From Tritrichomonas musculus (lineage: Eukaryota > Parabasalia > Tritrichomonadida > Tritrichomonadidae), in assembly GCA_039105265.1 (NCBI GenBank), contig JAPFFF010000014.1:1116001-1180000 (forward strand): 64,000 nt of DNA, written 5' to 3'. The translations under genes were made by a program, and so were the position numbers. Below are positions 22,501 to 34,098 of this stretch, piece after piece. How positions within the stretch are numbered: the first letter of the stretch is position 1; the number at the start of each line of letters is the position of its first letter. The notes beneath the pieces are model-generated. The model made no database searches. It worked only from the letters and a program-made list of their open reading frames with translations, and was not told where the DNA came from.

Positions 22501-22588
22501 TCTCATTTTCTAGTTGAGTTTTTGCTTCCTCAAGAGGCTTAACATAGCCATCTATGATGGAAAGCATTGATGGGGGAAGTTTATCCAT
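19538..22588 (-). CDS. Long coiled-coil protein, CEP290-like
   Basis: 1016 residues, almost all heptad coiled coil, broken by a low-complexity stretch at ~500-570. Around residues 373-430, the pattern GTHGLRNVVNEMKELRAMLD..RDRHIADLVSQLNSMD..VDPNFDINTF follows a conserved block of CEP290 (GVYGLEDAVVEIK...IRDREIEILTKEINKLE...IDLTEFR in the human protein). CEP290 is a transition-zone protein of cilia and flagella. This protein is much shorter than animal CEP290, so it could be a compact homologue or a relative sharing one block. A generic centrosomal coiled-coil protein is the alternative. The ATG is the first in frame. Confidence 0.6.
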   Translation of the reverse strand: MDKLPPSMLSIIDGYVKPLEEAKTQLENENQALRERLNVYQSGNQFSRDDYYRLETQLRDEIDKNSRLTRQYRELEATLQTLRTKSQSLESQLSRVNTEINSGVQKNKNNEDQISDLKKKVLEYEKSEKKQRDETFRLIEEKSILNDYINSLSKQNDDLAAAVEQLLSRDIELNKILTERTQSCSEANEKASKYKERCNKLERQLLKVKKGSKVVIEETENNDPDQNADVTTNYLNAQAELEDSKEKIKELKIRILALEEEERRNDRLTEALKQRNITIDKLQKQVDEKEQQILEFNKSKKDLIQRVETYRQLAEERYKENTNEMEELREQMKIYKENYEIADKRVRKLEEESGQKMREADELRKLLDQKLEGTHGLRNVVNEMKELRAMLDVRDRHIADLVSQLNSMDKIMIGLSRQVDPNFDINTFLKTYNTEEFDDEKLRTEKASLDLAKKIQMMKDRGPAAQIKVVLNKDQRPIKTVVYEGDQESFSVNSPQHHKNTHRASDANPSDSIWIPPKQRKKFGQKRYKPTDDNEKEKTKIITTFNEIGIQADSFGEIDDDFTEGFQGSDRDEWVVNLRRKYMAVVKERDDLKKRLAELMADFEKLQNEHKLLQLDMEESGKSGKKQGLDHSLSKSSYNLEFPSSPLATKPYDRSNLTDRASQTKKHKFNIDHQLIYNYHKKMHLTRVNLGSDPKNCVILPSEEDRAIFNAKQDALRAELKKVRKEASEYKNLLDQLRLELSQLLEIKDRMQDTIDRLNKQLMDERERYKENLIQFRNEADRAAESKVKEALDVHKVQNRLSNDLLNLDDANLDNLSTRLKELNHMKSRLEDQLSEERASSQLAQKQCLRYQERLYAAEKERDQLKQELEQRKTDSKLTDYNAELHIRMKNLQKKCQDLKRENAELKQSRPARNDPKQGTEHPIDESDNEDTTNFKNYSLIRSTKSAEAKIMALRTQNEEMQLKLGKAQGTIDRLNQLLQRKEGQVEKLKEQASAFKHQIIAKQKEVNALRTKLKS

Positions 22589-22857
22589 GGGAAAAGATCA
22601 ATGAATTAAAAAGATTTTATGTTATATTTTTATTTCAAAACGTTTGAGAAAATTTTGGAGTAGAATTTTTTGTAATTTATTTGAATTAAGTATTTGAATT
22701 TTTTAAAATTTTTTTATCTTTTCTTCACTGATATACTGTTTTTATTTATGATTAAAATTTAGTAATAGTTTTTATTTATTATCAATTTTATGAATTTTTT
22801 CATTATTTTATAAATAAGAAATGAAGAAATTTCATTTTTAAAGTTAAAAAATTTTAA

Positions 22858-23265
22858 GGACAATCGTTTTTTTCTACGCCACTTTTTGAATGGTTTTTCT
22901 TTCCATGAGTAGCTACTCATGGAAAGAAAAAAACCGCCATCTTAAGGTGAAATTTGAGTTACTATGTTAAGAAATTTAACCAAAAAAATCGTAAAATTTT
23001 AATTTTATCTTTAAATAATAACAATTTAATTTTTTTGATATAAATTTGTTTATTTTTACATATTTTTTCGGGGATATACGCACCAGTGATCACCACGGGG
23101 CTGCACGAAGCCGAATCTGGTTCCTTTAATTGCTGGATGAATCGGGAAGCTGTTTGAACTATATAATTATGCATTATTTAGTAAAAATTGAATTAAAAAA
23201 GTATAAAAAAGTATTCAAAAAGTTTAAAAGTTTTCAAAAAGTGGCGTAGAAAAATACGATTCCCC
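22858..23265. mobile_element. Mutator-type non-autonomous element (408 bp) with 9-bp duplication
   Basis: Inward-read ends GGACAATCGTTTTTTTCTAC and GGGGAATCGTATTTTTCTAC continue as GCCACTTTTTGAA on both sides, giving about 33-bp inverted repeats. An exact 9-bp duplication AAATTTTAA flanks it at 22849-22857 and 23266-23274, the MULE-type signature. Just inside the left end is a 34-bp perfect palindrome centred on TAGCTA (about 22898-22931). The interior holds an unusually GC-rich stretch at about 23075-23155. No transposase. Confidence 0.86.
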
Positions 23266-23274
23266 AAATTTTAA

Positions 23275-24079
23275 TTTTCAAAAAACGAGTTTGAATCACT
23301 CCAAAATCAATAAACTAAGACTCAGAATCATATCTCTATATCCTTTTTTTTTTATTTAAAGTATACTTATGATTAACAACAGTTGTCCAGGATATCCCAA
23401 ATATAAATTAGCAATTTAACTGAAAAAATCATATTATTAGTCTTGTTATTTTCCAATTCTCGAGACCGATAATTGATTCACTTTCTGATATTGATAAATG
23501 AAATACATACTAATACAGGAGATTGTTTCCAGAGATAGAGATTTTTTTTATAAGTATTTTAATCAGAATATTCAATCAAACTTTTTGATGCATTTATGAT
23601 CGCAATTTGGTCTCAAATAGATCATTTTAAGCATGAATTTTTTGATCTTAAAATTAATGTAAACATCAATATATTATACTATTTATATATGAGTATTTAA
23701 AATCGCAAATACTGAATATAAAAAAAGTTAAATCAAATCTGTTTCAACTCTGATATCAGTTTAAACTAATAAATCAGTATCAGAATAAGTAAAGTGACCT
23801 TTCTGATGTTGATTCTCAATATAGCATGTCTGCATTAGTAGTTGATTATTAGCTCCGCAATGCTCCAACTACCAATACTCCAAGGGCTCCAGTCCCAGAT
23901 CTCCTCTCAATAATCTGCATTCAAAAAGTTTCTTTATCAAATAGTTATATATATAAAGAGAGTGTTTTTTTAACTTTGCATTGTCTCATGTAAAAAATCC
24001 CTATCATTTGGTAAACCAAATGTCATCTTTTTCTCACAATCGGATCCAAAAACAATAATATATTATAAGTAGTTCACTC
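23275..24079. other. Spacer to the left of the Polinton relic
   Basis: I see no gene. A comparatively GC-rich stretch at about 23845-23910 may be old coding sequence, but I cannot assign it. The outer boundary of the Polinton-type relic could lie inside this region. Confidence 0.4.
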
Positions 24080-27000
24080 TAAAGAATCGCCTTTATAAAT
24101 CTCATGAAACACAACAAATATATGACTTCTTCCAAAATAATAGAACTCGTAATTCATATGGATATGTTATTATTGAAGTATTAGATGAGATGAATACTTT
24201 TAGTGATTTCAGATATGCATAATGCAGACTAGCATCTGTATTGAATTACAAATACCATTTTGATGATATCAAGAGAAATGATGCTGGAAATGTGTTTTGA
24301 GGAAATTCTAATCAATATGAAAAGTTATCGAAAAATTTGTTATCAAATAATTTTTTAATTGAAGATCAAAGAATGACGAAGCTAGCAGATGATGTTGCAT
24401 TTGATGAAAAAGAAGTTACATTCCGTGATTTAACGCAATTAGCACTTTTGCTTAATGTGAATGAAAATGAAATTGATGATATTGCGAATTCTGTAAAAGA
24501 TTGATTTGGGATTTCTAGAGACATGAAAATCAAGCAATCTAGTCCAGAATATGAAAGAGTAAAGAATGCAGTTAATTCAAATCTCACTGATATCATTATT
24601 GACAAACTTATTGAAATGAATTATGATGGTGATGATACATAAAATCACATGTATTGGTTTGCTAAGGGATACAATGCTAAGAAAGAAGATGATGAATATT
24701 TCAAGAAATATGATCGTGAAAAATTTATAGTCAAAGATCCATTAGATGAATTTAAGAGAAAGAATGCTAAAGATAAGTTTGAAAAAAAAAACGTAAAAAT
24801 GAAAAGATTAAAAGGGAAGATAATGAGTATTTCAAGAACTTCAATCGTGACGAATTCAAAATCAAAAATCCTTTAGATGAATTTAAGAGAATGATCGTAA
24901 GCATGAACGTCAAGCAATTTCGGTAAAAGAGAATTATAAAAGAATGTTTGATGATTTACGTTAGCCACTTCCTAAACCTAATCAAATACCATCTGATTGG
25001 AACCCTGTTCTCAAATATTGTTCGAGAAAGAGAATCAAGAATTGCTTGAATATTTTAAAGATCATGGTCATGAATTTGAAAACATTGATACTGAGAATCT
25101 TATGGTTAACCAACCACATGATGAGCAGAAAGCGTTAGCAGTATTAGAAGAAACTAGACGTAAATATCCAAATGATTCTGAAATAGTTGAGAAGATCATA
25201 GAAAAAGATAAAGATCCAATTGTAGCATATTATCTTAATAAGATTCATAAGCTTGAAGATATCTTCAGATTCCTTGAGAATGTTGTGTATGAGAATGAAT
25301 ATAAACCATTTAAGTTAACATTTGAGATTGGAGGTATATTTGAAATTCCAGATAAGAATTTGCAAAACAAAGTTTCCTACGGATATGTATCTCCGGAATC
25401 AGACCCTGAATTCACATATGAATCAAGACCTGTTACAGTTACTAGTCATCAATTTGCAAATACCATTCCAATCATGATTCAATTAATAGCAGATTTGGAT
25501 AAAGTTAAGTACTAAATTGAAACGAATCTCTATTAGCATACCACTTATGGAGCATCTAATATTAAACTCATTTATTTTTCAAATATAGCAATCACTGTTC
25601 ACAGAATAGTTAAGGTTTCAGGTAAAGTAGATAAGCTTCCAGAAGAGTTCTTGAAATCAAGATTGCTGATAGTCGACAATGAAGATGATGGATTATGTTT
25701 GTATAGATTCTTAGCAATATGCATAGACCAAAAGTTGAAAGATGCAAAGAAATATAGTATTGCAAATCGAACCAAAGCAGCTCGTAAACTATTATGCAAA
25801 GATCATGGTATCGAATATACTAAGAGATCTACTAGGGAAGCACAATCATTAATCAAATCATTCAAATGTATGTCAATGGAAGAGATGAAAGAGTCAGCTA
25901 AGAAGCATTGATTTAACGTTAACATCTATGATTATGATGAAGATTCTAAGTGTTATGATATTCAAGAGCAAAGGTTTGATGAAGAATTTGGGAATAAATT
26001 TAGTGCATTACTTTTCAGTCAAGGTAGAGTGATTCATATTATGTATATCATAGATGTTGAAAGGTTAACAAATATATGGATATGTCCTAAGTGAAGATCT
26101 TATGTTGTCAATGGAAAGAATCCAAAAAGAATGTCTATTCATGAAGCACATTGTGATGGGAAGTTCCATAAGAATTATATTCCAGAGAAGGTAAGTGAAC
26201 CTTATTGTCCACATATTTTGAATCATCCAGTTTATGAATATTGTTTAGCAAACGATCTTACATGGCAACCTCAAAGATATTATATAACATATGATTTTGA
26301 AACTATGGAGCAACCTGTTCCTACACCTGAAGATTTGAAAAAGAAAAATACTAATAAAAGTAGTAAATTTAAGAAAGTTAAATCAACTGTTATCAATAGA
26401 CGTTTGATTCCATTGTCAGTGAGCTGTTGCATCAAGTCTTCAAAAGGTTTGATAACGAAGCATTTCGATGTTAGAGATGAGAAGTTCATTCCTAAATGGA
26501 TTAAGTTCATGTTTGAGAAGTTTGTTGATATCATTAATGATAAGGTTAAAGAATTGAGAGATATGACTGGAATTGATTCAGAAGAGAAGCTTTTGAAGTT
26601 ACCAGTTTTGGGATTCAATTCAGCAAAATTTGATAGCATTCTCTTTAAAGAATATCTTAACTATAGATTTGAAAATATAGAATGGAGTGTTGATAACTGT
26701 TCATTAATAGGTACCACGTCAGCAATGAAGCAATTCATTATTCGCAAAAGTGGAGGTTTAAATAAATGTTTGTATGGATTACGTTTCATTGATGCTCAAG
26801 CATATGTAAGTGGTGGTACTCTCAAATAATTTGGTAAAGATTTTGGTGGTATAGATAATTCAGTTAAAGGTGAGAATTATAATGAAATCCTAAGAAAATC
26901 TGAACCATTCACACACAAAGATTTCTATAGCTATCTAAATCAAAAGAATTCATTAACAGAAAAAGAGTATGATGCTTATGATGAAGATTCCAAACGTTTC

Positions 27001-30000
27001 AAGACTCGTTGGGAATATCTGTTAGCATATAATGATAATGATGTTGAGATGATGATCAAACCTATTGATGCTTTAATTGAATCGAATGCTAAATATGGAG
27101 TAGATACTTTATCAAACCTTTCTTTGTCACGTAATGCTTCAGAAGAAAAATATGCAATGAAATATAAAGACTTTGATTCAAAATGTAATTCTGGAGTTGT
27201 TAATCAATCAAATACATTTAAACCTACCCAAAAATGGTGGAATTATGAAGTTAAGGAATATGTTATGCAAGATGAGAAATTCAATGCTAAGCAACGTGTA
27301 AAGAAATTAAACACTAAACCGTTAAGAGATATCTCTAAATGTGTCACAGAAGATGATTTCGATGCTTTCATGAAGATGTACAATGATCCAATTCAAGGTA
27401 AATGTCACTTATGTGGTGAACTCTTCTCATGGACTAATAAACCAACTTTGGACAGAATTAATAATGAACTTGGACATGAGCTTTCAAATTGCAAACTTGC
27501 ATGTGAAATATGCAACAAATTGCGTTCAAAATATGATGATAAGGTTACTCGTTTACGAATCAAGCTTAAGAAGTTCTGTAGACTAAATTACTTCGCAATG
27601 ACCATCACAAATGAAGCTGAATATAAACGTTTAAGAGAAGGTATTACAGGTGGTCTATCAAATGCTATGCATCGAGTCAACATTAGAGGTGAAACCAATA
27701 TCAATAGATTCCATTATGATTTGAATGCTAACAAGGTCATTTCAAGGGATACATCGAATAAAGTTTCACATGTGATTGGAGTTGATTTCAATTCATTATA
27801 TCCTTCAACATTCTCTGGTAACTGGCATTCCTTTAACAAATATCATGGAGGTATCATGTACATGCCTGGCTCAATACTAAATTCATTTGATTTTTACGAT
27901 TCTAATGGTGTACTGATACCTGAAATCCAACGTAAATGTATGAATATAATCAATTCCCAACGAAGATTCAAAGAGAATCCTCAATTCATATTCCATGCAA
28001 CTGTTAAGTTGGAATGTCCCAAAGAGCTTATTAATACATTTATTAACTTCCCTCCTATTTTTTCGAAACTTTGAAATTAATAATGATTCTGACACAATTG
28101 GAACATATATGTATGAATATGGTAAAGACAATAAGATCCATACTGTTGAAAAATCAGATGTTAAGCCTACAATGATTCTTGACACAATGGATGAATATAA
28201 GATCTTTGGATGCTACTAATTATGGTTTCTCATAGACCATGGTTTGAAAGTAATTGATGTCAAGAATATAACGTTATATGATTGTCATAGAGGCTTTAAT
28301 GAATTTGTCAACGAATTCATGAATGAACGTCAAAAGATATTACAAGAATTGAAAGATATAGAAAATATTGAGAAAACGGATCCAGAACTTGCTGCAGAAT
28401 TGAAGAAAAAGATTTCTGGAAATGAGAAATTCTAAAAAATTAGTATGAATGGATCTTATGGATATGATGGTCTTAATACAAAGCATTACAATAAGATTAA
28501 GATAGTTGATAGCGATAAAGCATGCCAAGCAATCATCAGTGACACATTCATAAATGGATTACCATTATCAAAAGACTCTTACCTAATCCAATTGCAACCT
28601 AAGAACTTTAGATGCAAAACATGTATTCAAGAATCATTCTTCACACTTGATAATGCATAGTTCTGGTATCTAACATTCATTTACGATTTCCTTTTCAAAT
28701 GTGTAGATCTAGAACGCATTCACTTCATAGAGGGTGATACAGATAGTGCTTACTTTGCTATTACAGGTGACATGAATAGACATGGTGAACAGTATTTTGA
28801 TGCAATCATTGCTAATAGGGAATTCTATGATAAACATGTTTACAAATTCATGTCTAACCCATCTATTGGAACCATTGCTGATGAGAAGAAAATATTAGGT
28901 GCTAGCATTGAAAAATATGGAGATAATTAAGAGGCTCTCTGCCCTAATTGTTACACAATTTGGAATAATAAAGAAGATGGTACATCTGAAACCAAATCCC
29001 TAAAACTTAAAGGTGTATCATTAAAGAAGAACTCAATTGAATCATCAGATTACCTTCATGTTATTCAAGAAAGAACCGTTAAACCTGGTATCAACATAAA
29101 TCTTCAAATGAATCATAACCAAATGAGTAAGATAGCAGTATACAAGAATGCATTAACAGGTTTCCATAACAAGATGATCGTACTTCCAAATGAATCTTGT
29201 GCACCATTTATCAAAGGTTTGACTGCTAATGATTACATTTGTGAATCCACAAAATGGACTTTGCATTCTCAAAGAGAAGCTTGCAAAGCAAAAAGCAAAT
29301 GAAAGTAGATTTAATTATTTTTGAACAAATTTGTTTGCATTCAATCCTATATAAATCCTTATACATAATCTTTATGAATACCTTACATTACATTACATTA
29401 CCATTTTATATATTCTTTTGTATAACATCTTGGAAAATTTTCAAATACTTTAACAATTATGTAAACATGAATTAATTAAAACTAAATAAAATCGGTTTCT
29501 CAAATGAGCCACATAACGAATTACAAAATAACTTCTTATCAGAAAATCATTTCAGAACGCAAGAACAAACAAAAAGTAAACAAAATGAAGAATATTCATT
29601 TACTGATTTGCATTCTCAAAGAGAAGTATACGACACCTTCACCTCTGGTGTTGCGAAGCATGGTGATACTACGTACTCTGCTTTAGCAGATGTGAAGCAA
29701 GAAAAAAATAAAGTTTCTATGCAACACAATTCAAAAGATAAAGATAAACTTTCATTTCAAAATTATAACAATCTTCTGAAAGAGAATTATGAACATATTG
29801 AAGAACCAAACCTTACTCATGAACAGCAAAAGAAACTCATCAAAAGACAGAAATATAATGCATACATGAAATCGTATCGTGAACGCAAAAAGAAAGAGAT
29901 AGAAGATCGTATAAAATCAAATGATATATCTCTCAACGAACAAACCAAATCATACAATAAAGATGATATCAAGCAAGCTCTCTTTGATTGCATTAAATAC

Positions 30001-30470
30001 ATTAATCAATATCATTAACATTAATCTTGACAAATTCACAAATGAAGCCAAAAATGATATCATCAAATGTCAATACTCTGGTGACATCCTTCAATACACT
30101 AATACATTAAATGCTTACATTATCAACTTATCTGGATCGAAATAATTCGTTAGCAAATTCATTTAATTTCAATTCTACTTGATTCTTGACTGAATTATTT
30201 TTAGACTTACTCTGATACTTCGTACTTGCTTTGCAATATGTATTCTTATATGGAATCAATATAAACTTTCCATAACGTTTTCTGAATACATGATCATCTA
30301 TTTAAATCTTTTATTCATTTCTCTAGTATTCATTTCAGAAACAGTCGCATTATATCTAACTAGCTTCTTTAACAATTTCAATTCATTTTTGTTAATCAAT
30401 TCACTAATAATCATTAACAATTTCTCTTCATCAGACTCATCAAATACACCACTTTGATATCATCTTTATT
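24080..30470 (+). mobile_element. Polinton/Maverick-type element, partial and broken
   Basis: A fossil of a Polinton (Maverick) self-synthesising element, mostly plus strand. Parts: protein-coding remains of unknown function at about 24.1-25.5 kb; a family-B DNA polymerase region at about 25.5-29.3 kb; remains of a small Lys/Arg-rich protein at about 29.5-30.0 kb; and minus-strand coding remains at about 30.13-30.47 kb. It is clearly broken, with roughly ten or more breaks. It is incomplete: whole Mavericks of trichomonads are about 15-20 kb, and I see no integrase, packaging ATPase, protease or capsid part here. I could not identify terminal repeats, so both ends are approximate. It is old, but the polymerase is still easily read. 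Confidence 0.82.
25540..29303 (+). pseudogene. Polinton-type DNA polymerase B region (part of the relic)
   Basis: Family-B polymerase of the protein-primed, Polinton kind. In order: a segment near 25.67 kb whose DGLCLYRFLA resembles the start of an OTU-like fold; the 3'-5' exonuclease motif YDFETME near 26.29 kb; an inserted HNH-like zinc domain near 27.40-27.54 kb (CHLCG, a central DRINNELGH, CEICN); the palm motif DFNSLYPS near 27.79 kb; NGSYG near 28.45 kb; and GDTDSAYF near 28.73 kb. The domain order is that of pPolB. It is broken in several places and should be treated as a fossil. Confidence 0.82.
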
Positions 30471-30574
30471 GTATGATTTGGGTAAAAAAAGGTCATTTTA
30501 ATTTTTTGATTTTATAAATGGCGGAACCTTATTTTAAATAATATTCCCTATTCATATAATATATTTTAATTTAT

Positions 30575-30828
30575 CTAGGTATCACTTTTTGAGTTTTGTA
30601 AAATACTCAAAAAGTTATAAAACTGATAATTAAACATAAATTGAAGTAGCTTTTTGAAGGCTACGCCTTTCAAAAAGCTACTTCATTTATTTTTTAATTC
30701 TCTAGGTACAACTTTTTGAGTTAAATAAACACTCAAAAAGTTGTAAAACAGAGAACTAAAATAATTGAAGTAGCTTTTTGAAAGGCTGTGCCTTTCAAAA
30801 AGCTACTTCATTTATTTTTTTAAATAAA
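30575..30828. repeat. Tandem duplication of a double-hairpin module (2 x 127 bp)
   Basis: Two copies of a ~127-bp unit begin with CTAGGT at 30575 and 30702. Each holds two hairpins. The first has stem ACTTTTTGAG/CTCAAAAAGT (30583-30616; 30711-30744). The second has stem GAAGTAGCTTTTTGAA with loop near GGCTACGCC or AGGCTGTGCCT (30643-30684; 30767-30809). Stem bases are conserved between the units while loops and linkers differ, including length differences. No coding frame. Confidence 0.85.
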
Positions 30829-30931
30829 AATATTGAGTTTGATCGTTTATAATTAATATTCTAACCGCCGAAAATTGAATCATTCCGTTTATTAATTCAA
30901 CTTTTTGAATTCATTTTTCAAACTAAACTTT

Positions 30932-31034
30932 AAACTTTGTTTTTTAATTTTCGCGTGTAAACTTACGGTTTCTAAGAATTTATTTCAAATATTGAATGAT
31001 TTATTTTTTACACGAAAATTAAAAAACAAAGTTT
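30932..31034. repeat. Inverted repeat with ~29-bp arms
   Basis: The left arm at 30932-30961 begins AAACTTTGTTTTTTAATTTT. The right arm at 31005-31034 is its complement, apart from a 2-bp difference near the CGCGTGT end. About 43 bp lie between the arms. It may be a short foldback element or a remnant. No target duplication was recognised. Confidence 0.7.
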
Positions 31035-31039
31035 ATCTT

Positions 31040-31155
31040 TGAAGTTATGTTCAAACAAAATATATCATTTTATTATGCATTAAAAGAAGAAATCAAATAT
31101 TACAAAATAAAAAGTTAGAAATGATCATGTATCGGAAAGACTTCAAAATTATTAT
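31040..31155 (+). repeat. Dispersed repeat, copy 1
   Basis: About 115 bp similar (about 75% by eye) to 39527-39640 in the same orientation. Shared blocks include TTCAAACAAAATA, AATCAAATATT and CAAAATAAAAAGTTA. The family is unknown. Confidence 0.55.
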
Positions 31156-31545
31156 TATATTATCTTTTCTGGACTAACTACAAAGCAATAATAAATATTC
31201 ATGTTTTATAATGGATAATGTATATGTATAAAATCAAATGGTATTAGTAGTTTTGAAGGATATCTCTTACGAAGAGAGATCTATTGGCTTGTGAAGTGTC
31301 CCGCCCATTCTTCAATATATCAAAGAAAGAATGAAGCAACACAAATGCCTCATTTGGTCTTTTTAGCAAAAATTATCAAATATTTTATATAAACATATAG
31401 TTTCTTCATTATGTTTACATATTTTTGGAAATTGATGAATTTATGATTTTTGATTCATAAAACTAGAATAAAAACGAACTAATTAAAGCCTCATTTTCTC
31501 CAATATTAAGCATGATAATTAAAAAAAAAAAAAAAAGATTGAGAA
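31156..31545. other. Intergenic spacer
   Basis: No coding frame. A moderately GC-richer patch at 31265-31350 contains short self-complementary stretches (CTCTTACGAAGAG; CATTCTTC...GAATGAAG). I could not match it to a known RNA. Confidence 0.4.
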
Positions 31546-31547
31546 TA

Positions 31548-34098
31548 CCCCTCTCCCCCTCTAATTGGCAAACTTTTTGTACGTTTTTTTATTTCATATA
31601 AAGTTAGTTGAAAAACTGGTCGACATCATGAAAAACTAGTCGACATCATCGAACTTTTTGTGTAATTTTTTAGAAAATTTTGTTTATCTCCTCAGAAATC
31701 GCTAAAAACTGGTATACATTCAATCATTCACAATTTTTATTATCTCCTCACTTTTTCAGAAAATTGAAAATTTGTTAAAAAAATTTTTTTATTTTATTTT
31801 AGAGTGCGATCAGAGTACAACAACATAATTCCTTCAAGAAGAATGTTTCCCTGATATGAATTATCATTCCGTTTCATAATTATGGATATATATCCTAATG
31901 CATATACAGAAATTATTGATTTTACGAAAAATATAATGCATTATTTCGAAAAATCATCATATATAATTAATACAAATCTCGAAAATCTCAAGAATATCAT
32001 TGAATACAATCGTTTTAAAAATGAAAATGAGTTATATAATCGTTCAAGATCAATATATTTAAATATAGTTAGAAATGGGTTTTGTGCCAATTCATATGGT
32101 AATAACTAAAATTGATTACTGGAATTAGTGAAAATATTGGTTTTAGTTATAGAAATTAAATATTTTTCTTTTATTATTTAGGATAATGATGTAAAGATGT
32201 TCTTTGTGAACATTAACCATAATATAATTAATAAGCAAATGATAATAATGATAAATGCATCATTTATCTTCAATTGATACATATTTCCTATATATTTGGT
32301 AGATATGAAGAAAATTTAAACTTTTACATGAATTTCAATAATCTTTCAAAATTGAGATTCATTGATTTAACAATTTGAGTAATTTCTCTCAATAATTGAA
32401 TGAGTTCTATGATGATGTCGACCTGTTTTTTCTGATGTTTACTGGTTTATCCACTTACTTTACGTTAAAAAAAATTGAATCAAATTGAGAGCAAAAATTG
32501 AATGATTAAAATTTTTTTTTAAAATATTTCAATAATTTATCAATGAAAATATGATTAAACCAAAAATATACATTTTTCTTTTTGTATATATACTATAATA
32601 AAAATATCAATAAAAAATTTAAAGATAAAAATATTATTTATTTAATAATATCAACATGATGATACTTTTGGGAATTTATAGAAATAGGAAATTAAAGCCA
32701 TCCAAATGCGTAACAAGTTACGGCGATTTATTTAAAAAATATACTTTTTCCCTATATAATAATTTGCATATATCAGTTTAGAATTAAACTATTTCATCAA
32801 ACTTTTAGGACAATCTAAATTACCTATTGATTATAAGTTGATTTATTATAGTTAAAAAATGAGATTCCAGATTTCGAACTGATTATATGATCTTATTTCG
32901 AAAATTTCAATTGAACTAATAAGTTTATGAGAAAAATACATACGATTAATTAAATGCGAATATATGTAGATTTCAATTTCTTTTAAATTATAAAAAAGTT
33001 AATTTTTGGTGATCGATAAAAATTAATATTTGTAGATTTTTTTGTTAAAAATTCGTAAATCAATGATATTAATTACAAACAAGCTTTAATATATAATAAT
33101 ATGCATAAAATATACTGTTTTTTTGAAAAAACTGAACTTGAAAATATTAAGAAAAAAAATAATTAATTGAACATGTTGAAAATTGGAGCAAAAAGTAGCG
33201 AAAAAGAAATTATTGATCATTAATCTGTGTTTATTTGCGATTTATAAATTCAAAGGATCCGAAAAGTGAATTGCTATTTCGGATAAATTGAATAATCCAA
33301 AAATTAAAAAATGAACTAAATAAAACATATTTTTTTAAACATTTGAATATTATAATATTATAAACAAAACAAATGCAAAAAAAAAAAAAAAAAAAAAATT
33401 CGGATCTTTGAAATTTTCGAAAATAAAAAAGAAAAAAATATAGCTAGTAAGAAGAAGGTTTTTAGTTGAAGCATGTATTTATTTGAATAAAAGTAAAAAG
33501 AGAGAGAATTGATTTGAATCAGAAATAAACGCTAAATGAAAAAAAAGTAACTTGCAAAATAAACTTCTAATCGCTGTGATTTGTTTTAAAAATGTTTTTT
33601 GATCCTCTTTTCCTTATTTTTTGAAAATTGAAAATAATTTAAAAATATCGGTAGAGCATTGGAAAAGTGAAAAAAATAATTACGAGCAGGTCATCCGATT
33701 AAGTATATATTGTTATTGAGCTGAAATTAGGGTTAAAAAACTCCGAAAATGAGTTAGCGAAATTACTATAGTGAAAGAATGAAGTGGATAACTAATAAAG
33801 TATTCAAAAAATAGTCATAAAGCATTCAATTTTTTTTGTATTGCTTATCTATTGTATTTTATTCAAAATTAAAGTGTAAAAATAAAACAATAATTAATGG
33901 ATTTTAAGTTTAAAATAGCATTATATAATGTAATTACAGCATGTATAATTCATAATTTTTTGGAAAAAAGGTTTTCAAAATAGAAAAACAATGAAAGATT
34001 TGATTCTAAAAATGGTTATCATATAAATTTTCTATCATCTTAACTTCAATTGAATTTTTCAACGTACAAAAAGTTTGCCAATTAGTGGGGGAAGGGGG
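31548..34098. mobile_element. 2.55-kb inverted-repeat element flanked by TA, no transposase
   Basis: The left end CCCCTCTCCCCCTCTAATTG and right end (inward) CCCCCTTCCCCCACTAATTG both continue as GCAAACTTTTTGTACGTT, giving ~38-bp inverted termini. TA lies immediately outside on both sides (31546-31547, 34099-34100), as in Tc1/mariner insertions. The interior is A/T-rich with only a 75-codon frame (31882-32109) that resembles no transposase. GTCGACATCAT is repeated near 31620 and 31640. The right end is 50 bp from the stop of the TMEM33-like gene. Superfamily assignment rests only on the TA flanks. Confidence 0.78.

Noticed and set aside
23075-23160. Possible tRNA or structured RNA in the GC-rich stretch
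   Set aside because: I could not form a cloverleaf or find a T-loop GTTCRANNC motif in the right place.
22962-23174. 70-codon minus-strand frame
   Set aside because: It lies inside a 408-bp transposon. Part of it is GC-rich and could be captured sequence, but no product is recognised.
31265-31350. Possible small nuclear or other RNA gene
   Set aside because: There are short self-complementary stretches only, and no conserved box or known RNA signature.
31882-32109. 75-codon frame as transposase of the 2.55-kb element
   Set aside because: It has no catalytic acidic motifs or DNA-binding helix pattern and is far too short.
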